DNA of 64,000 nt from a virus: IMG/VR virus record IMGVR_UViG_3300025620_000006, positions 1-64,000 of that record; one strand, written 5' to 3'. Shown one piece after another: positions 39,923 to 48,254 of the stretch (its first letter is position 1; the number at the start of each line of letters is the position of its first letter). Under the pieces are notes generated by a model. That model was given only the letters and a program-made list of their open reading frames with translations, was not told the DNA's origin and did no database searches. A program made the translations under genes and the position numbers.

Positions 39923-41647
39923 ATGCAGACAACAGAGATCAATGGATTTTTGATTGATGAATTCAATCAACATAAGCTTGAAGAGGGAAAAAAGCAGGGC
40001 GTATGCCCTCTTTGTTCTCGCGATAGAAAACCCAAGAATCAAAAGGCAAAATGCGCGTCTTATGATTGGGAACGTGGTCTCGGTACTTGTCACAACTGTA
40101 ATACATCATTTCAGTTACATACTTATCAACGTAAAGGAGCTAGTGAAAAAGAATATGTAAGACCTGTTGGTCCGCCTAGTGATACTGAATATCCTGAGTT
40201 TTTAAGTGATAAAGTAATTGATTGGTTTAAAACAAGAGGTATAGGAACTCAGACCCTTTATGATTTAGAAATCAGCGAGGGTGCTGAGTATATGCCGCAA
40301 ACCGGTAAGTCCGAGAATACAATAAAGTTTAATTATTTCATGGGTGATCAACTAATCAACGTTAAGTATCGCGATGGAAGAAAAAACTTTAAACTATATA
40401 AGGGTGCTGAAAAAGTATTCTACAATATAAACAGCATAGTAGGTTATGAGTATTGTATTATAACTGAAGGCGAAATGGACGTGTTGGCTTTTCATGAAGC
40501 AGGTGTACCAAATGTTATATCTGTACCTAATGGCGCAACACTAAACAATAACAATTTAGATTATCTTGATAACTGTATTGATTACTTTGAAGACAAGGAA
40601 AAAATCATACTAGCAGTTGATTCAGATGAAGCAGGGCAAGCATTACAATCAGAATTAGTCCGTAGACTTGGAGCTGAAGTTTGTTATCTAGCAACGTTTG
40701 ATGACTGTAAAGATGCTAATGAATACTTACAAAAACATGGCAAGGAAAAACTGGTACAGCGTATTACCTCCGCGAGACCCGTACCACTCGAAAATGTTAC
40801 AACATTCAAAGATATTGAAGATGAGGTTACTGACTTTGTCCGTAATGGCTTTAAGAAAGGATATCAAGTTGGTTTATCCAATTTTGATGACATATTTTCT
40901 ACTTATACCGGTCAATTTATTACTGTCACTGGTATACCTAGTAGCGGTAAATCAGACTTCGTTGATCAAATGGTTGTCGGATATAATCGTAACTACGGTT
41001 GGAAAACGGCTTTTGCGTCGCCAGAGAATGCGCCGACGTATCTACATGCTCACAAGTTAATGCGTAAAACCTGGGAAGGCATGCCAACATCTGCTGATAT
41101 ACATGGAGACAAATGGAATCAAATAGCAGATCATTGCAATACTAATTATTTCCACATTGATATGGAAAGATACACGTTGGAATCTGTGTTGCGAAAAGGA
41201 GCTGAACTTGTTAAACGCAAAGGTATTAAATGTTTAGTTATAGATCCTTTTAATAAAGTAAGAGACATTGATTGTAAAACAGAAGATGTTAATCGTTATA
41301 CAATGGAATACTTAACTAAAATAGAAGTATTTGCCAAAAAGTTTGATGTATTAGTATTTATAGTAGCACATCCAACTAAAATGTATAAAGATAAAGACGG
41401 TAAGATGGAAGAACCAACAATGTACAATATTAAAGGTGGTGGTGAATGGTACGATGCTAGTTATCACGGTATATTAGTTCACAGAGATTACGAAGCAAAA
41501 ACGGTTAAAGCTAAAGTACTAAAAGTTAAGTTTCAAAACCTTGGTGAAAACGGTGCTGAAGCACATTTTAAATGGGAACATAAATCAGGTTGTTTTATAC
41601 CTCACGAACCAATAGGTATTAACAACGAGCCAATGCCATGGGAATAG
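39923..41647 (+). CDS. Bifunctional DNA primase-helicase
   Basis: 574 residues, T7 gp4/TWINKLE-type architecture. N-terminal zinc finger: CPLCSRD with CHNC (four Cys, residues about 24-58). TOPRIM: CIITEGEMDVLAFHEAGVPN (Glu near residue 180) and LAVDSDEAGQALQSELVRRL. RecA-like helicase half: Walker A VTGIPSSGKSDFVDQM (near 339) and Walker B KCLVIDPFNKV (near 437), then a His/Gln motif FIVAHPTKM. It primes lagging strands and unwinds the fork. The only replication-fork enzyme recognised here; no polymerase was found. Confidence 0.9.
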   Translation: MQTTEINGFLIDEFNQHKLEEGKKQGVCPLCSRDRKPKNQKAKCASYDWERGLGTCHNCNTSFQLHTYQRKGASEKEYVRPVGPPSDTEYPEFLSDKVIDWFKTRGIGTQTLYDLEISEGAEYMPQTGKSENTIKFNYFMGDQLINVKYRDGRKNFKLYKGAEKVFYNINSIVGYEYCIITEGEMDVLAFHEAGVPNVISVPNGATLNNNNLDYLDNCIDYFEDKEKIILAVDSDEAGQALQSELVRRLGAEVCYLATFDDCKDANEYLQKHGKEKLVQRITSARPVPLENVTTFKDIEDEVTDFVRNGFKKGYQVGLSNFDDIFSTYTGQFITVTGIPSSGKSDFVDQMVVGYNRNYGWKTAFASPENAPTYLHAHKLMRKTWEGMPTSADIHGDKWNQIADHCNTNYFHIDMERYTLESVLRKGAELVKRKGIKCLVIDPFNKVRDIDCKTEDVNRYTMEYLTKIEVFAKKFDVLVFIVAHPTKMYKDKDGKMEEPTMYNIKGGGEWYDASYHGILVHRDYEAKTVKAKVLKVKFQNLGENGAEAHFKWEHKSGCFIPHEPIGINNEPMPWE

Positions 41648-41902
41648 ATGCCAGCGAAAAAACAAAAGAACACGATGGGTCAATATACGCAGTCCTCGGA
41701 GGACATGAAGGCGTATATTTGGTGTATAAGGAACAAGATATTTATATCCCCATTCGCGACTGGGAACGGGAGCTGGTATATAGAGATCAACAATGGTGGC
41801 AAGGTAAATAGATCACCAGAATCATATGGTCCAACAACCATATGGATTAAATTATATGAATTTTATAAATACTACTATAATAAATATGCTAAACAGTTAT
41901 AA
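41648..41902 (+). CDS. Small protein (84 aa)
   Basis: 84 residues, starting directly after the primase-helicase stop. Sequence MPAKKQKNTMGQYTQSSEDM then AYIWCIRNKIFISPFATGNG, beta-rich with aromatic C-terminus. Related short proteins are common next to replication genes in marine phages as I recall. Overlaps the next gene by 17 bases. Function unknown. Confidence 0.6.
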   Translation: MPAKKQKNTMGQYTQSSEDMKAYIWCIRNKIFISPFATGNGSWYIEINNGGKVNRSPESYGPTTIWIKLYEFYKYYYNKYAKQL

Positions 41903-42527
41903 AAACGCAAATGAAGCTTATAAAGACTTGTTACATTATGCCATACAAGATGGTATTGATTTTGACAACACAAAAGCTTTATTTAATTGTGGGTTTTACA
42001 TACAAAACCCTTTAGATAATCATATAACCGATAAACAACGTAAATGGAGTTTAGAATATGCTGAAGCCGAGTGGCAATGGTATTTGTCTGGTGATCCTAA
42101 TATAATTAAGTTAGGTCAATTGTACGGTAAAATACCTCCTATATGGGAACGCATGGCAGATAGTAACGGAAATGTTAATAGCAATTACGGTTATCAATGG
42201 CAGCGTAATAATCAAATAGATTATGTTGTTGCCAAGCTTAGAGAAAATCCAGATACTAGACACGCAGCGATTAGTATATACGACGCTAAAGAATTTGATA
42301 AATATAAGAAAGACACTCCTTGTACTTATGCGATTCAGTTTACAATCATAAACAAAAAGCTTTGTATGTCAGTCTATATGCGTTCTAATGACATCTGGTA
42401 CGGTTTCTGTAATGATCAGTATCAATTTTCATCATTACAAAAAATGATTGCAGACAGACTGTCTATTGACGTCGGTTGGTATTACCATCACGCACATAAT
42501 ATGCACTTATATAACGATAAACTTTAA
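41886..42527 (+). CDS. Thymidylate synthase-family protein (possibly dNMP hydroxymethylase)
   Basis: 213 residues from ATG 41886 (MLNSYKNANEAYKDLLHYAI). Shorter than ThyA (264). Contains DTPCTYAIQF (catalytic Cys), SVYMRSNDIWYG, FCNDQYQFSSLQ and the His-rich HHAHNMHLY end, i.e. ThyA-fold signature positions. The Asn/Asp pattern near CNDQYQF differs from classic FNIASY, so it could be a deoxynucleotide hydroxymethylase instead. Belongs to the nucleotide-metabolism set. The upstream in-frame ATG at 41826 would give an unlikely N-terminal extension. Confidence 0.75.
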   Translation: MLNSYKNANEAYKDLLHYAIQDGIDFDNTKALFNCGFYIQNPLDNHITDKQRKWSLEYAEAEWQWYLSGDPNIIKLGQLYGKIPPIWERMADSNGNVNSNYGYQWQRNNQIDYVVAKLRENPDTRHAAISIYDAKEFDKYKKDTPCTYAIQFTIINKKLCMSVYMRSNDIWYGFCNDQYQFSSLQKMIADRLSIDVGWYYHHAHNMHLYNDKL

Positions 42528-42533
42528 AAAAAT

Positions 42534-43310
42534 ATGTATTATTTATACCACATACCAGGTAAAAAGATTGGTGTTACACGTGATCTTAATAACAGGGTAA
42601 CCCTTGTACAAGGATACAAGGAGAATGAGTATGAAGTTCTTGAGCAGTCAGACGATATAGATTATATATCAGACCGCGAAATAGAGCTTCAACAGTCTTA
42701 TGGCTATAAGAAAGATAGAAAACTATATAAACAATTATTTAATAAAATGAAGATAAACGCAACAGAACAAACCTCAACATTCCCTGTTCCTGTCAATAAA
42801 TTAAAAGGCAGATTACAGGACAACATTGGTTTAACGTGGAAAACAGAGTTCGGCCAGTTTGAAATAACAAAAGAGAACATCAAGTGGATCATGCAAAACG
42901 TAAAAACATCTATGTTTAATGCAGATAGATGTTATATTTATAATAAAGCTTTTTACGAAGCTTATTTTAATACTAAACATAATCCTAATAAATGTATATC
43001 TAATGATCTAGACTGTGAAAGATTCGATCTTATTAGAAACTGGGCATTAGTCAGAGGTATATATGATGGAGGTAACTCACATACACAATACGTAAAACTA
43101 ATGGAAGAAGCTGGTGAATTAGCTAAAGCTTTATTACAAAATGATAAAGAGGAAATACAAGATGCTGTAGGTGATATGGTTGTTGTATTAACTAATTTAG
43201 CTGAATTGGAAGGTATGTCTATTGAAGACTGCATTGATTCTGCTTACACTGAGATATCAGCAAGAACTGGTAAAATGATTAACGGAACATTTGTAAAAGA
43301 TGCAGATTAA
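42534..43310 (+). CDS. mazG: Fusion: GIY-YIG-like N-terminus plus MazG pyrophosphohydrolase
   Basis: 258 residues. Residues 1-60: MYYLYHIPGKKIGVTRDLNN, a compact GIY-YIG-like start (YYLYHIP then KIGVTRDL) without a clear catalytic Arg/Glu pair downstream. Residues about 75-150: unique linker. Residues 165-250: MazG: YVKLMEEAGELAKALLQ, then EIQDAVGDMVVVLTNLAEL (the E-E-x-x-E ... E-x-x-D nucleotide-binding pattern). MazG hydrolyses (d)NTPs. A GIY-YIG-like extension in front of MazG is unusual and could be a substrate- or DNA-binding module. Confidence 0.75.
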   Translation: MYYLYHIPGKKIGVTRDLNNRVTLVQGYKENEYEVLEQSDDIDYISDREIELQQSYGYKKDRKLYKQLFNKMKINATEQTSTFPVPVNKLKGRLQDNIGLTWKTEFGQFEITKENIKWIMQNVKTSMFNADRCYIYNKAFYEAYFNTKHNPNKCISNDLDCERFDLIRNWALVRGIYDGGNSHTQYVKLMEEAGELAKALLQNDKEEIQDAVGDMVVVLTNLAELEGMSIEDCIDSAYTEISARTGKMINGTFVKDAD

Positions 43311-43596
43311 AACTAAAGATAAGATAGTACAAAACGTACTAAGGAAGATGGACGAACGTAGCTTAATAGGTCAAAAGAAATATGGCGCTACAATGATGCA
43401 AGAAATTGAAGGTCAGAAAAAAGATCTAGGTAGATTTATTGTTGATGTACAAGAAGAATTAATGGATGCAATATTATATCTTGAATCAGCTAGACATTGC
43501 CTACGCGATGAAATTGAAGAGGCTTTATTGCATCATCATAAAGTAGACAATGAAGGTATTAATAATATAGATATTTATGATGAAACGATCTTTTAA
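43300..43596 (+). CDS. dATP/dGTP diphosphohydrolase-like NTP-PPase (98 aa)
   Basis: 98 residues. Start KDKIVQNVLRKMDERSLIGQ and KKYGATMMQEIEG followed by RFIVDVQEELMDAILYLESA (E-E-x-x-D pattern) resemble small all-alpha NTP pyrophosphohydrolases of phages. Would cleave dNTPs such as dATP or dGTP. Overlaps the MazG gene by 11 and the next gene by 20 bases, so it is part of the same operon. Family is by motif only. Confidence 0.65.
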   Translation: MQIKTKDKIVQNVLRKMDERSLIGQKKYGATMMQEIEGQKKDLGRFIVDVQEELMDAILYLESARHCLRDEIEEALLHHHKVDNEGINNIDIYDETIF

Positions 43597-44029
43597 ACGT
43601 AAAAAAGGTCCTGTACAGTCTAGAAAAATATTATATGATGGCATAACTTTTGCATCAGGTTTAGAACGTTATATGTATATGGCTTTAAAAAAAGCTAAAA
43701 TCAAAGCTCTGTATGAAGGAGAAACATTTGAACTTCAAGAAGCATTTGATTTTCCATTTGAATCGTTTGAGCGTTGTGGAAATGGTAAAGGGGATTATAA
43801 AAATAGAGGAAATAAAAAAATCCTTAATATTAAATATACTCCTGATTTTGTAGGTAAAGGTTTTATAATAGAAACTAAAGGCCGCGCGAATGAATCATTT
43901 CCACTTAGATGGAAAATGTTTAAAAAGCTAATGTCAGAAAGTAAAATAGGTCCTTTTACATTATACAAACCACAAAATCAAAAAGAATGCGACGAAACAA
44001 TAAGGTTAATCCTAACCTCGCGAAAGTAA
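43577..44029 (+). CDS. PD-(D/E)XK nuclease, T7 endonuclease I / DUF1064-like
   Basis: 150 residues. Basic N-terminus MMKRSFKRKKGPVQSRKILY, then FASGLERYMYMALKKAKIKA, and the nuclease core LNIKYTPDFVGKGFIIETKG (P-D ... E-x-K: catalytic Asp, Glu and Lys). Related enzymes resolve Holliday junctions or branched DNA before packaging. Start could be either of two adjacent ATG codons. Fits with ERF and exonuclease as a recombination set. Confidence 0.8.
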   Translation: MMKRSFKRKKGPVQSRKILYDGITFASGLERYMYMALKKAKIKALYEGETFELQEAFDFPFESFERCGNGKGDYKNRGNKKILNIKYTPDFVGKGFIIETKGRANESFPLRWKMFKKLMSESKIGPFTLYKPQNQKECDETIRLILTSRK

Positions 44030-44160
44030 TTGCAAGACAGAAATACGCTGAACGTAAAATAGATACGTGGTGGAAATGGAGTTTTGAAAACAGGAATAAA
44101 GTTATCTACAAAGAGCTTGTAGAGATGCAAAATAAACATGGAATAAAGTGCTATGGATAA
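43987..44160 (+). CDS. Small basic protein (57 aa)
   Basis: 57 residues: MRRNNKVNPNLAKVIARQKY, then TWWKWSFENRNKVIYKELVE. Overlaps the nuclease gene by 43 bases and the next by 8. Basic, aromatic, probably helical. Unknown. Confidence 0.5.
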   Translation: MRRNNKVNPNLAKVIARQKYAERKIDTWWKWSFENRNKVIYKELVEMQNKHGIKCYG

Positions 44161-44299
44161 AGAAATAAAAAATTGGAGTTTATCATTTGGGTTTTACCCA
44201 GGTATATTATTTGGAATAAGATCTTATAATGAAGAGAAACAAGATACACACGTTATGTATATACCGTTTATTGATATAGCTTTAGAAATATATAAGTAA
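44153..44299 (+). CDS. Small protein upstream of nrdB (48 aa)
   Basis: 48 residues, MDKEIKNWSLSFGFYPGILF then GIRSYNEEKQDTHVMYIPFI. Its stop shares a base with the nrdB start. Possibly related to an RNR accessory protein by position only. Confidence 0.5.
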   Translation: MDKEIKNWSLSFGFYPGILFGIRSYNEEKQDTHVMYIPFIDIALEIYK

Positions 44300-45267
44300 T
44301 GGGATTATTTGATGAGCGCATAGCGTACAAACCGTTTGATTATCCTGAGTATTATACTGAAGGTTGGTTGAAACAAGCACAGGCTTTTTGGTTACATACA
44401 GAAATCTCAATGCAAAGTGATATAAAAGATTGGAATGAAAGACTTAACGAAAAAGAAAAAAACCTTGTTGGGAACATACTTCTTGGATTCGCGCAGACCG
44501 AATGCGCTGTTTCAGACTATTGGACCCAGAAGGTCGTATCGTGGTTTCCTAAACACGAAATAAGGCAAATGGCTATGATGTTTGGGTCACAGGAAACTGT
44601 GCACGCGGTAGCATATAGTTATTTAAATGAAACTTTAAAACTAGAAGACTATGAAGCGTTTCTTCACGAGCCAGCAACGGCTGAAAGATTTGATAATCTG
44701 GTTGCTTACAACGGTAGTGATACTACTGGTATTGCGAAAAGCTTGGCTGTATTTTCAGCCTTCGCTGAAGGAGTTAGTTTGTATAGTGCTTTTGCAGTGC
44801 TTTATAGTTTTCAGCTTCGAAATTTACTTAAGGGTATCGGGCAGCAAATGAAATGGTCTGTCCGTGATGAAAGCCTGCATAGTAAGATGGGTTGTCAACT
44901 ATTTAAGCACATGTGTCAAGAAGACGATAAGCTATTAGAAGCCTGTAGGTCAGATGTAATTACAGCTGCAGAAGCTATGGTAGCTTTAGAAGAAAAGTAT
45001 ATAGATAAAATGTTTGAGATGGGTGATATTGAAGGCATTAAAGCTTATGACTTAAAACAATTTATAAGAAAAAGAACAAATGAAAAACTTATTGAACTGG
45101 GCTATATCGATCTTGGATCGTATTTCTCATATGACAAGAAAGCAGCAACTAATCTTGATTGGTTCTATCATCTTACCGGCGGGGTCACTCATACTGATTT
45201 TTTCGCGATCAGGCCGACAGACTATTCAAAAGCTGGCGAAGGTGAAGACTTCGAGGACATCTGGTAG
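44299..45267 (+). CDS. nrdB: Ribonucleotide reductase class I small subunit
   Basis: 322 residues. Carboxylate/His ligands in order: FAQTECAVSDYW (Glu), GSQETVHAVAYSYL (Glu, His, and a Tyr seven residues after the Glu in the radical-Tyr position), AEGVSL (Glu), VRDESLHSKM (Glu and His). A short acidic C-terminus EGEDFEDIW fits the NrdA-binding tail. It makes the radical for reduction of ribonucleotides. The first ligand is Glu rather than the Asp of E. coli R2, as in several phage or Fe/Mn-type subunits. Paired with nrdA 1.1 kb downstream. Confidence 0.9.
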   Translation: MGLFDERIAYKPFDYPEYYTEGWLKQAQAFWLHTEISMQSDIKDWNERLNEKEKNLVGNILLGFAQTECAVSDYWTQKVVSWFPKHEIRQMAMMFGSQETVHAVAYSYLNETLKLEDYEAFLHEPATAERFDNLVAYNGSDTTGIAKSLAVFSAFAEGVSLYSAFAVLYSFQLRNLLKGIGQQMKWSVRDESLHSKMGCQLFKHMCQEDDKLLEACRSDVITAAEAMVALEEKYIDKMFEMGDIEGIKAYDLKQFIRKRTNEKLIELGYIDLGSYFSYDKKAATNLDWFYHLTGGVTHTDFFAIRPTDYSKAGEGEDFEDIW

Positions 45268-45296
45268 TTGGATAAATATAACACAAGAAGATATAG

Positions 45297-46016
45297 ATGA
45301 TTTATATAGAAGATAATTTTTTAGAAAAAGAACTTTTAGACACGTTGTTGTTAGACAAAAGAGATTATCAGGAGGTAAAAACTCCTGGTAAATCTTTTTG
45401 GGTAAAAGAACCTCATAGTCTTTTAGTTGATTATATGGTAAATAAAATATCATATATAGAAAATAGACAAGTTGAAAATATACTATGCTTTTTTAGACAA
45501 GCTAAAGAAGGACAGGATAACGATTGGCGTATACACAATGATACAATAATAGAAGGTCAGCAGCCTGAAAAAGCTATAGTTTTATATTTGTCTGAAAATA
45601 AAAATAAAGAATTAAATGGTACAGCGTTTTGGTCTCATAAAGATCTTGGAGATACATACCCAGGAGGTTCAACAGATGACTTTAATAAGCTTTTAACATC
45701 TGATGCAAATGATACATCAAAATGGGATTTAAAGTCTGTTATAGGTCATAAACAAAATAGACTAATATCTTATCCTTGTAATTATTTTCATAGCAAATAT
45801 CCTAATGAATTTAAAGAAAGCAGAGAGGTGTTAGTTATGTTTTATAAATTAAAAAAATTAACAGGACCTAGACAAGTGGCTTTCCATGATTTTAAAAAAG
45901 CAAAAAACCAATTTGTATTAAAAAATAAAATAGCAAGATCAAATGAAGGAATCAAAACTAATAGAAATGAAAAACAAGATGGATGCGGTTGTAAGGGTGA
46001 CACAGCATCTTCTTAA
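45297..46016 (+). CDS. 2-oxoglutarate/Fe(II) oxygenase-like protein (239 aa)
   Basis: 239 residues. Iron motif: NDWRIHNDTIIE (H-x-D) near residue 77, a distal His in ISYPCNYFHSKYP near residue 162, then Arg in ESREVLVMFYKL for 2-oxoglutarate binding. Double-stranded beta-helix spacing fits prolyl-hydroxylase-like enzymes. Substrate unknown: possibly a protein, a nucleobase, or a tail sugar. It lies between nrdB and nrdA, so its expression accompanies the RNR. Confidence 0.7.
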   Translation: MIYIEDNFLEKELLDTLLLDKRDYQEVKTPGKSFWVKEPHSLLVDYMVNKISYIENRQVENILCFFRQAKEGQDNDWRIHNDTIIEGQQPEKAIVLYLSENKNKELNGTAFWSHKDLGDTYPGGSTDDFNKLLTSDANDTSKWDLKSVIGHKQNRLISYPCNYFHSKYPNEFKESREVLVMFYKLKKLTGPRQVAFHDFKKAKNQFVLKNKIARSNEGIKTNRNEKQDGCGCKGDTASS

Positions 46017-46158
46017 CGAAATAACACAAGTAAAAGACCTAGCAATAGGAACATTAGAAACAATTAAAAAAATGCCTGGATATGAAAAAGCAATCGAAGA
46101 ACTTAAAAAGGATGTGGTTGAAAAACCTAGTGAAACAGAGGAAGTTAAGTCCGACTGA
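45943..46158 (+). CDS. Small helical protein (71 aa)
   Basis: 71 residues, one long helix (VTQHLLNEITQVKDLAIGTL) with acidic tail. It overlaps the oxygenase end by 74 bases in another frame and is followed by a membrane protein. Unknown function. Confidence 0.5.
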   Translation: MKESKLIEMKNKMDAVVRVTQHLLNEITQVKDLAIGTLETIKKMPGYEKAIEELKKDVVEKPSETEEVKSD

Positions 46159-46360
46159 AAGATTAGCTAACAGATTAGGATACATGGGGACTGCATTTAT
46201 GATGACTAGTCCTCATTTACTTCCTGATGAAAGAGGTATGATCACATATATTATAGCAGGTGTTATTTCAATACCTCAAGTATTTGTGGCTAAACAATGG
46301 AACCTAGTGTTTGTAAATTTAAACGTAGCAATTGCCTACATAATATTATATTTTTCATAA
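46112..46360 (+). CDS. Small membrane protein (82 aa)
   Basis: 82 residues from an internal ATG (an upstream in-frame start at 46082 is possible). Two hydrophobic segments: MITYIIAGVISIPQVFVA and LVFVNLNVAIAYIILYF. Just before nrdA with stop/start overlap. Typical small phage membrane protein of unknown function. Confidence 0.55.
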   Translation: MWLKNLVKQRKLSPTERLANRLGYMGTAFMMTSPHLLPDERGMITYIIAGVISIPQVFVAKQWNLVFVNLNVAIAYIILYFS

Positions 46361-48078
46361 TGTGGAACAATGAATGGATTAAAGGAGAAGACTACCCAGT
46401 ATGGGGAAATACAGAAGTCTATAAAAAAACAATATCTGGTGGATACTTGCTACAAGATGAAACGCCACGTGATGCTTACATGCGTGTTGCTAAAACTGTG
46501 GCTAGAAGATTATACAAGCCGGAAATGGCCCAGACTTTTTTTGATTATATTTGGAACGGCTGGCTTTGTTTGGCTTCGCCGGTCCTTAGCAATACTGGGA
46601 CAGATCGTGGTCTGCCTATTAGTTGCTTCGGTATTGATGTTGCTGACTCGATACAAGACATAGGGCAAAAAAACCTAGAGATGATGCTACTCGCTAAGCA
46701 CGGCGGTGGAGTTGGTATCGGTATAAATCAAATTAGACCCGCCGGCGCTAGAATAACAGGAAATGGAACATCAGACGGAGTTGTACCTTTCTGCAAAATA
46801 TATGACTCAACAATCCTCGCAACTAATCAAGGATCAGTTAGACGAGGAGCTGCGTCAGTTAATATTAACATTGAACACGACGATTTCGAAGAGTGGCTTG
46901 AGATCAGAGAACCTAAAGGAGATGTTAACAGACAATCGCTTAATCTACATCAATGCGCAGTTGTTGGTGACAAGTTTATGCGTAAGCTTGAACAAGGAGA
47001 TGCTACAGCTAGAAATAGATGGAGTAAACTACTTAGAAAGCGAAAATCAACTGGAGAGCCGTATATTATGTTTAAAGGGAATGTTAACAAAAAGAATCCT
47101 AAAGCTTATAAAGAAAATGGATTAAAAGTACATATGACAAACATATGTTCAGAAATTACATTACACACAGATGAGAACCACAGTTTTGTATGTTGTTTAT
47201 CATCTTTAAATTTAGCAAAATATGAAGAGTGGAAAGGCACAAACCTTATTTACGACAGTATATGGTTCCTTGACGGGGTCATGGAAGAGTTTATACAAAG
47301 AGCTAAAGGCTTACGAGGCTTTGAAAACGCGGTTAGGTCAGCTACGAAAGGAAGAGCGCTTGGCTTGGGAGTTTTGGGTTGGCACACATACTTACAAGAA
47401 AAAGGTATCTCGTTCGAAGGTCTACTTGCTCAGTTTGAGACTAGGAAAATCTTTAGTCAAATTAAAATTGAAAGCGAAAGGGCTAGCATGGCACTTGCAG
47501 AAACTTATGGAGAACCTTTGTGGTGTGCTGGAACTGGTTTACGTAATACTCATTTACGTGCTGTTGCTCCTACTGTTAGCAATAGTAAGCTTAGTGGAAA
47601 TGTTTCGCCTGGTATTGAGCCGTGGGCTGCAAATGTTTTTACAGAGCAAAGTGCGAAAGGGACTTTCATTAGGAAAAACCCGACGTTAGTTAAACTACTT
47701 AGAAAACTTAAAATAAATAACAATGAAACGTGGGACAAGATTATGGCTGATGGTGGTAGTGTACAGAACATTGCTGAGCTTGATAGTGTTGTTATGGCCC
47801 ACGAAACACCCGCAAAAGAGGTATTTAAAACTTTTAAAGAAATCAATCAACTAGAATTAGTTAATCAAGCTGGACTGAGACAGCAATACGTAGATCAGTC
47901 TGTTAGTTTAAACTTAGCTTTCCCTAGTATAGCAACGCCAAAGTGGATCAACAAAGTTCATTTTGAAGCTTGGAAAAAAGGTATTAAAACTTTATATTAT
48001 ACAAGGACAGAATCTGTCTTGCGTGGTGATATAGCACAACAAGCTATGAATGAAGATTGTATTGCCTGTGATGGATAG
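46360..48078 (+). CDS. nrdA: Ribonucleotide reductase class I large subunit
   Basis: 572 residues from ATG 46360 (MWNNEWIKGEDYPVWGNTEV). Shorter than E. coli NrdA (761) and without the N-terminal ATP-cone. Active-site features: PISCFGID (first redox Cys), TNICSEITL (radical Cys and catalytic Glu), FVCCLSSLNL (second redox Cys), KTLYYTRTESV (electron-transfer Tyr pair) and a C-terminal CIACDG swap pair. It reduces ribonucleotides with NrdB. The missing cone suggests the phage enzyme escapes dATP feedback. Last gene of the early/middle unit, followed by hairpins. Confidence 0.9.
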   Translation: MWNNEWIKGEDYPVWGNTEVYKKTISGGYLLQDETPRDAYMRVAKTVARRLYKPEMAQTFFDYIWNGWLCLASPVLSNTGTDRGLPISCFGIDVADSIQDIGQKNLEMMLLAKHGGGVGIGINQIRPAGARITGNGTSDGVVPFCKIYDSTILATNQGSVRRGAASVNINIEHDDFEEWLEIREPKGDVNRQSLNLHQCAVVGDKFMRKLEQGDATARNRWSKLLRKRKSTGEPYIMFKGNVNKKNPKAYKENGLKVHMTNICSEITLHTDENHSFVCCLSSLNLAKYEEWKGTNLIYDSIWFLDGVMEEFIQRAKGLRGFENAVRSATKGRALGLGVLGWHTYLQEKGISFEGLLAQFETRKIFSQIKIESERASMALAETYGEPLWCAGTGLRNTHLRAVAPTVSNSKLSGNVSPGIEPWAANVFTEQSAKGTFIRKNPTLVKLLRKLKINNNETWDKIMADGGSVQNIAELDSVVMAHETPAKEVFKTFKEINQLELVNQAGLRQQYVDQSVSLNLAFPSIATPKWINKVHFEAWKKGIKTLYYTRTESVLRGDIAQQAMNEDCIACDG

Positions 48079-48100
48079 TTATAATAGGAATAATTCGATG

Positions 48101-48123
48101 AAAGTACTTAAAATAGGTACTTT
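48101..48123. repeat. Inverted repeat AAAGTAC/GTACTTT
   Basis: AAAGTAC-N9-GTACTTT, 7-bp arms, in the convergent gap 23 bases past the nrdA stop. Could aid termination or RNA stability. Confidence 0.4.
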
Positions 48124-48179
48124 GCTCAAAACTTTACTAAAGGCTAAAAGTTATAACTATTTAATATATATAAATCAAA

Positions 48180-48206
48180 AAAGGGCTCTCGTAATGAGGG
48201 CCCTTT
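48180..48206. terminator. Bidirectional terminator between convergent units
   Basis: AAAGGGCTCTC-GTAAT-GAGGGCCCTTT: an 11-bp stem with one G-U pair and a 5-base loop, A-run at the 5' side and T-run at the 3' side, so it can terminate both plus-strand (nrdA) and minus-strand (late) transcripts. It lies between nrdA (ending 48078) and the last leftward gene (ending 48255). The 176-base gap holds nothing else coding. Confidence 0.75.
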
Positions 48207-48254
48207 CTGGTTACAGGAACTTTTGGGTATGGTACGCCCAGTTATCTTTGTTCC

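Noticed and set aside
46370-47689. Three plus-strand frames inside nrdA
   Set aside because: All are out-of-frame shadows of the nrdA gene, which has all class I active-site motifs.
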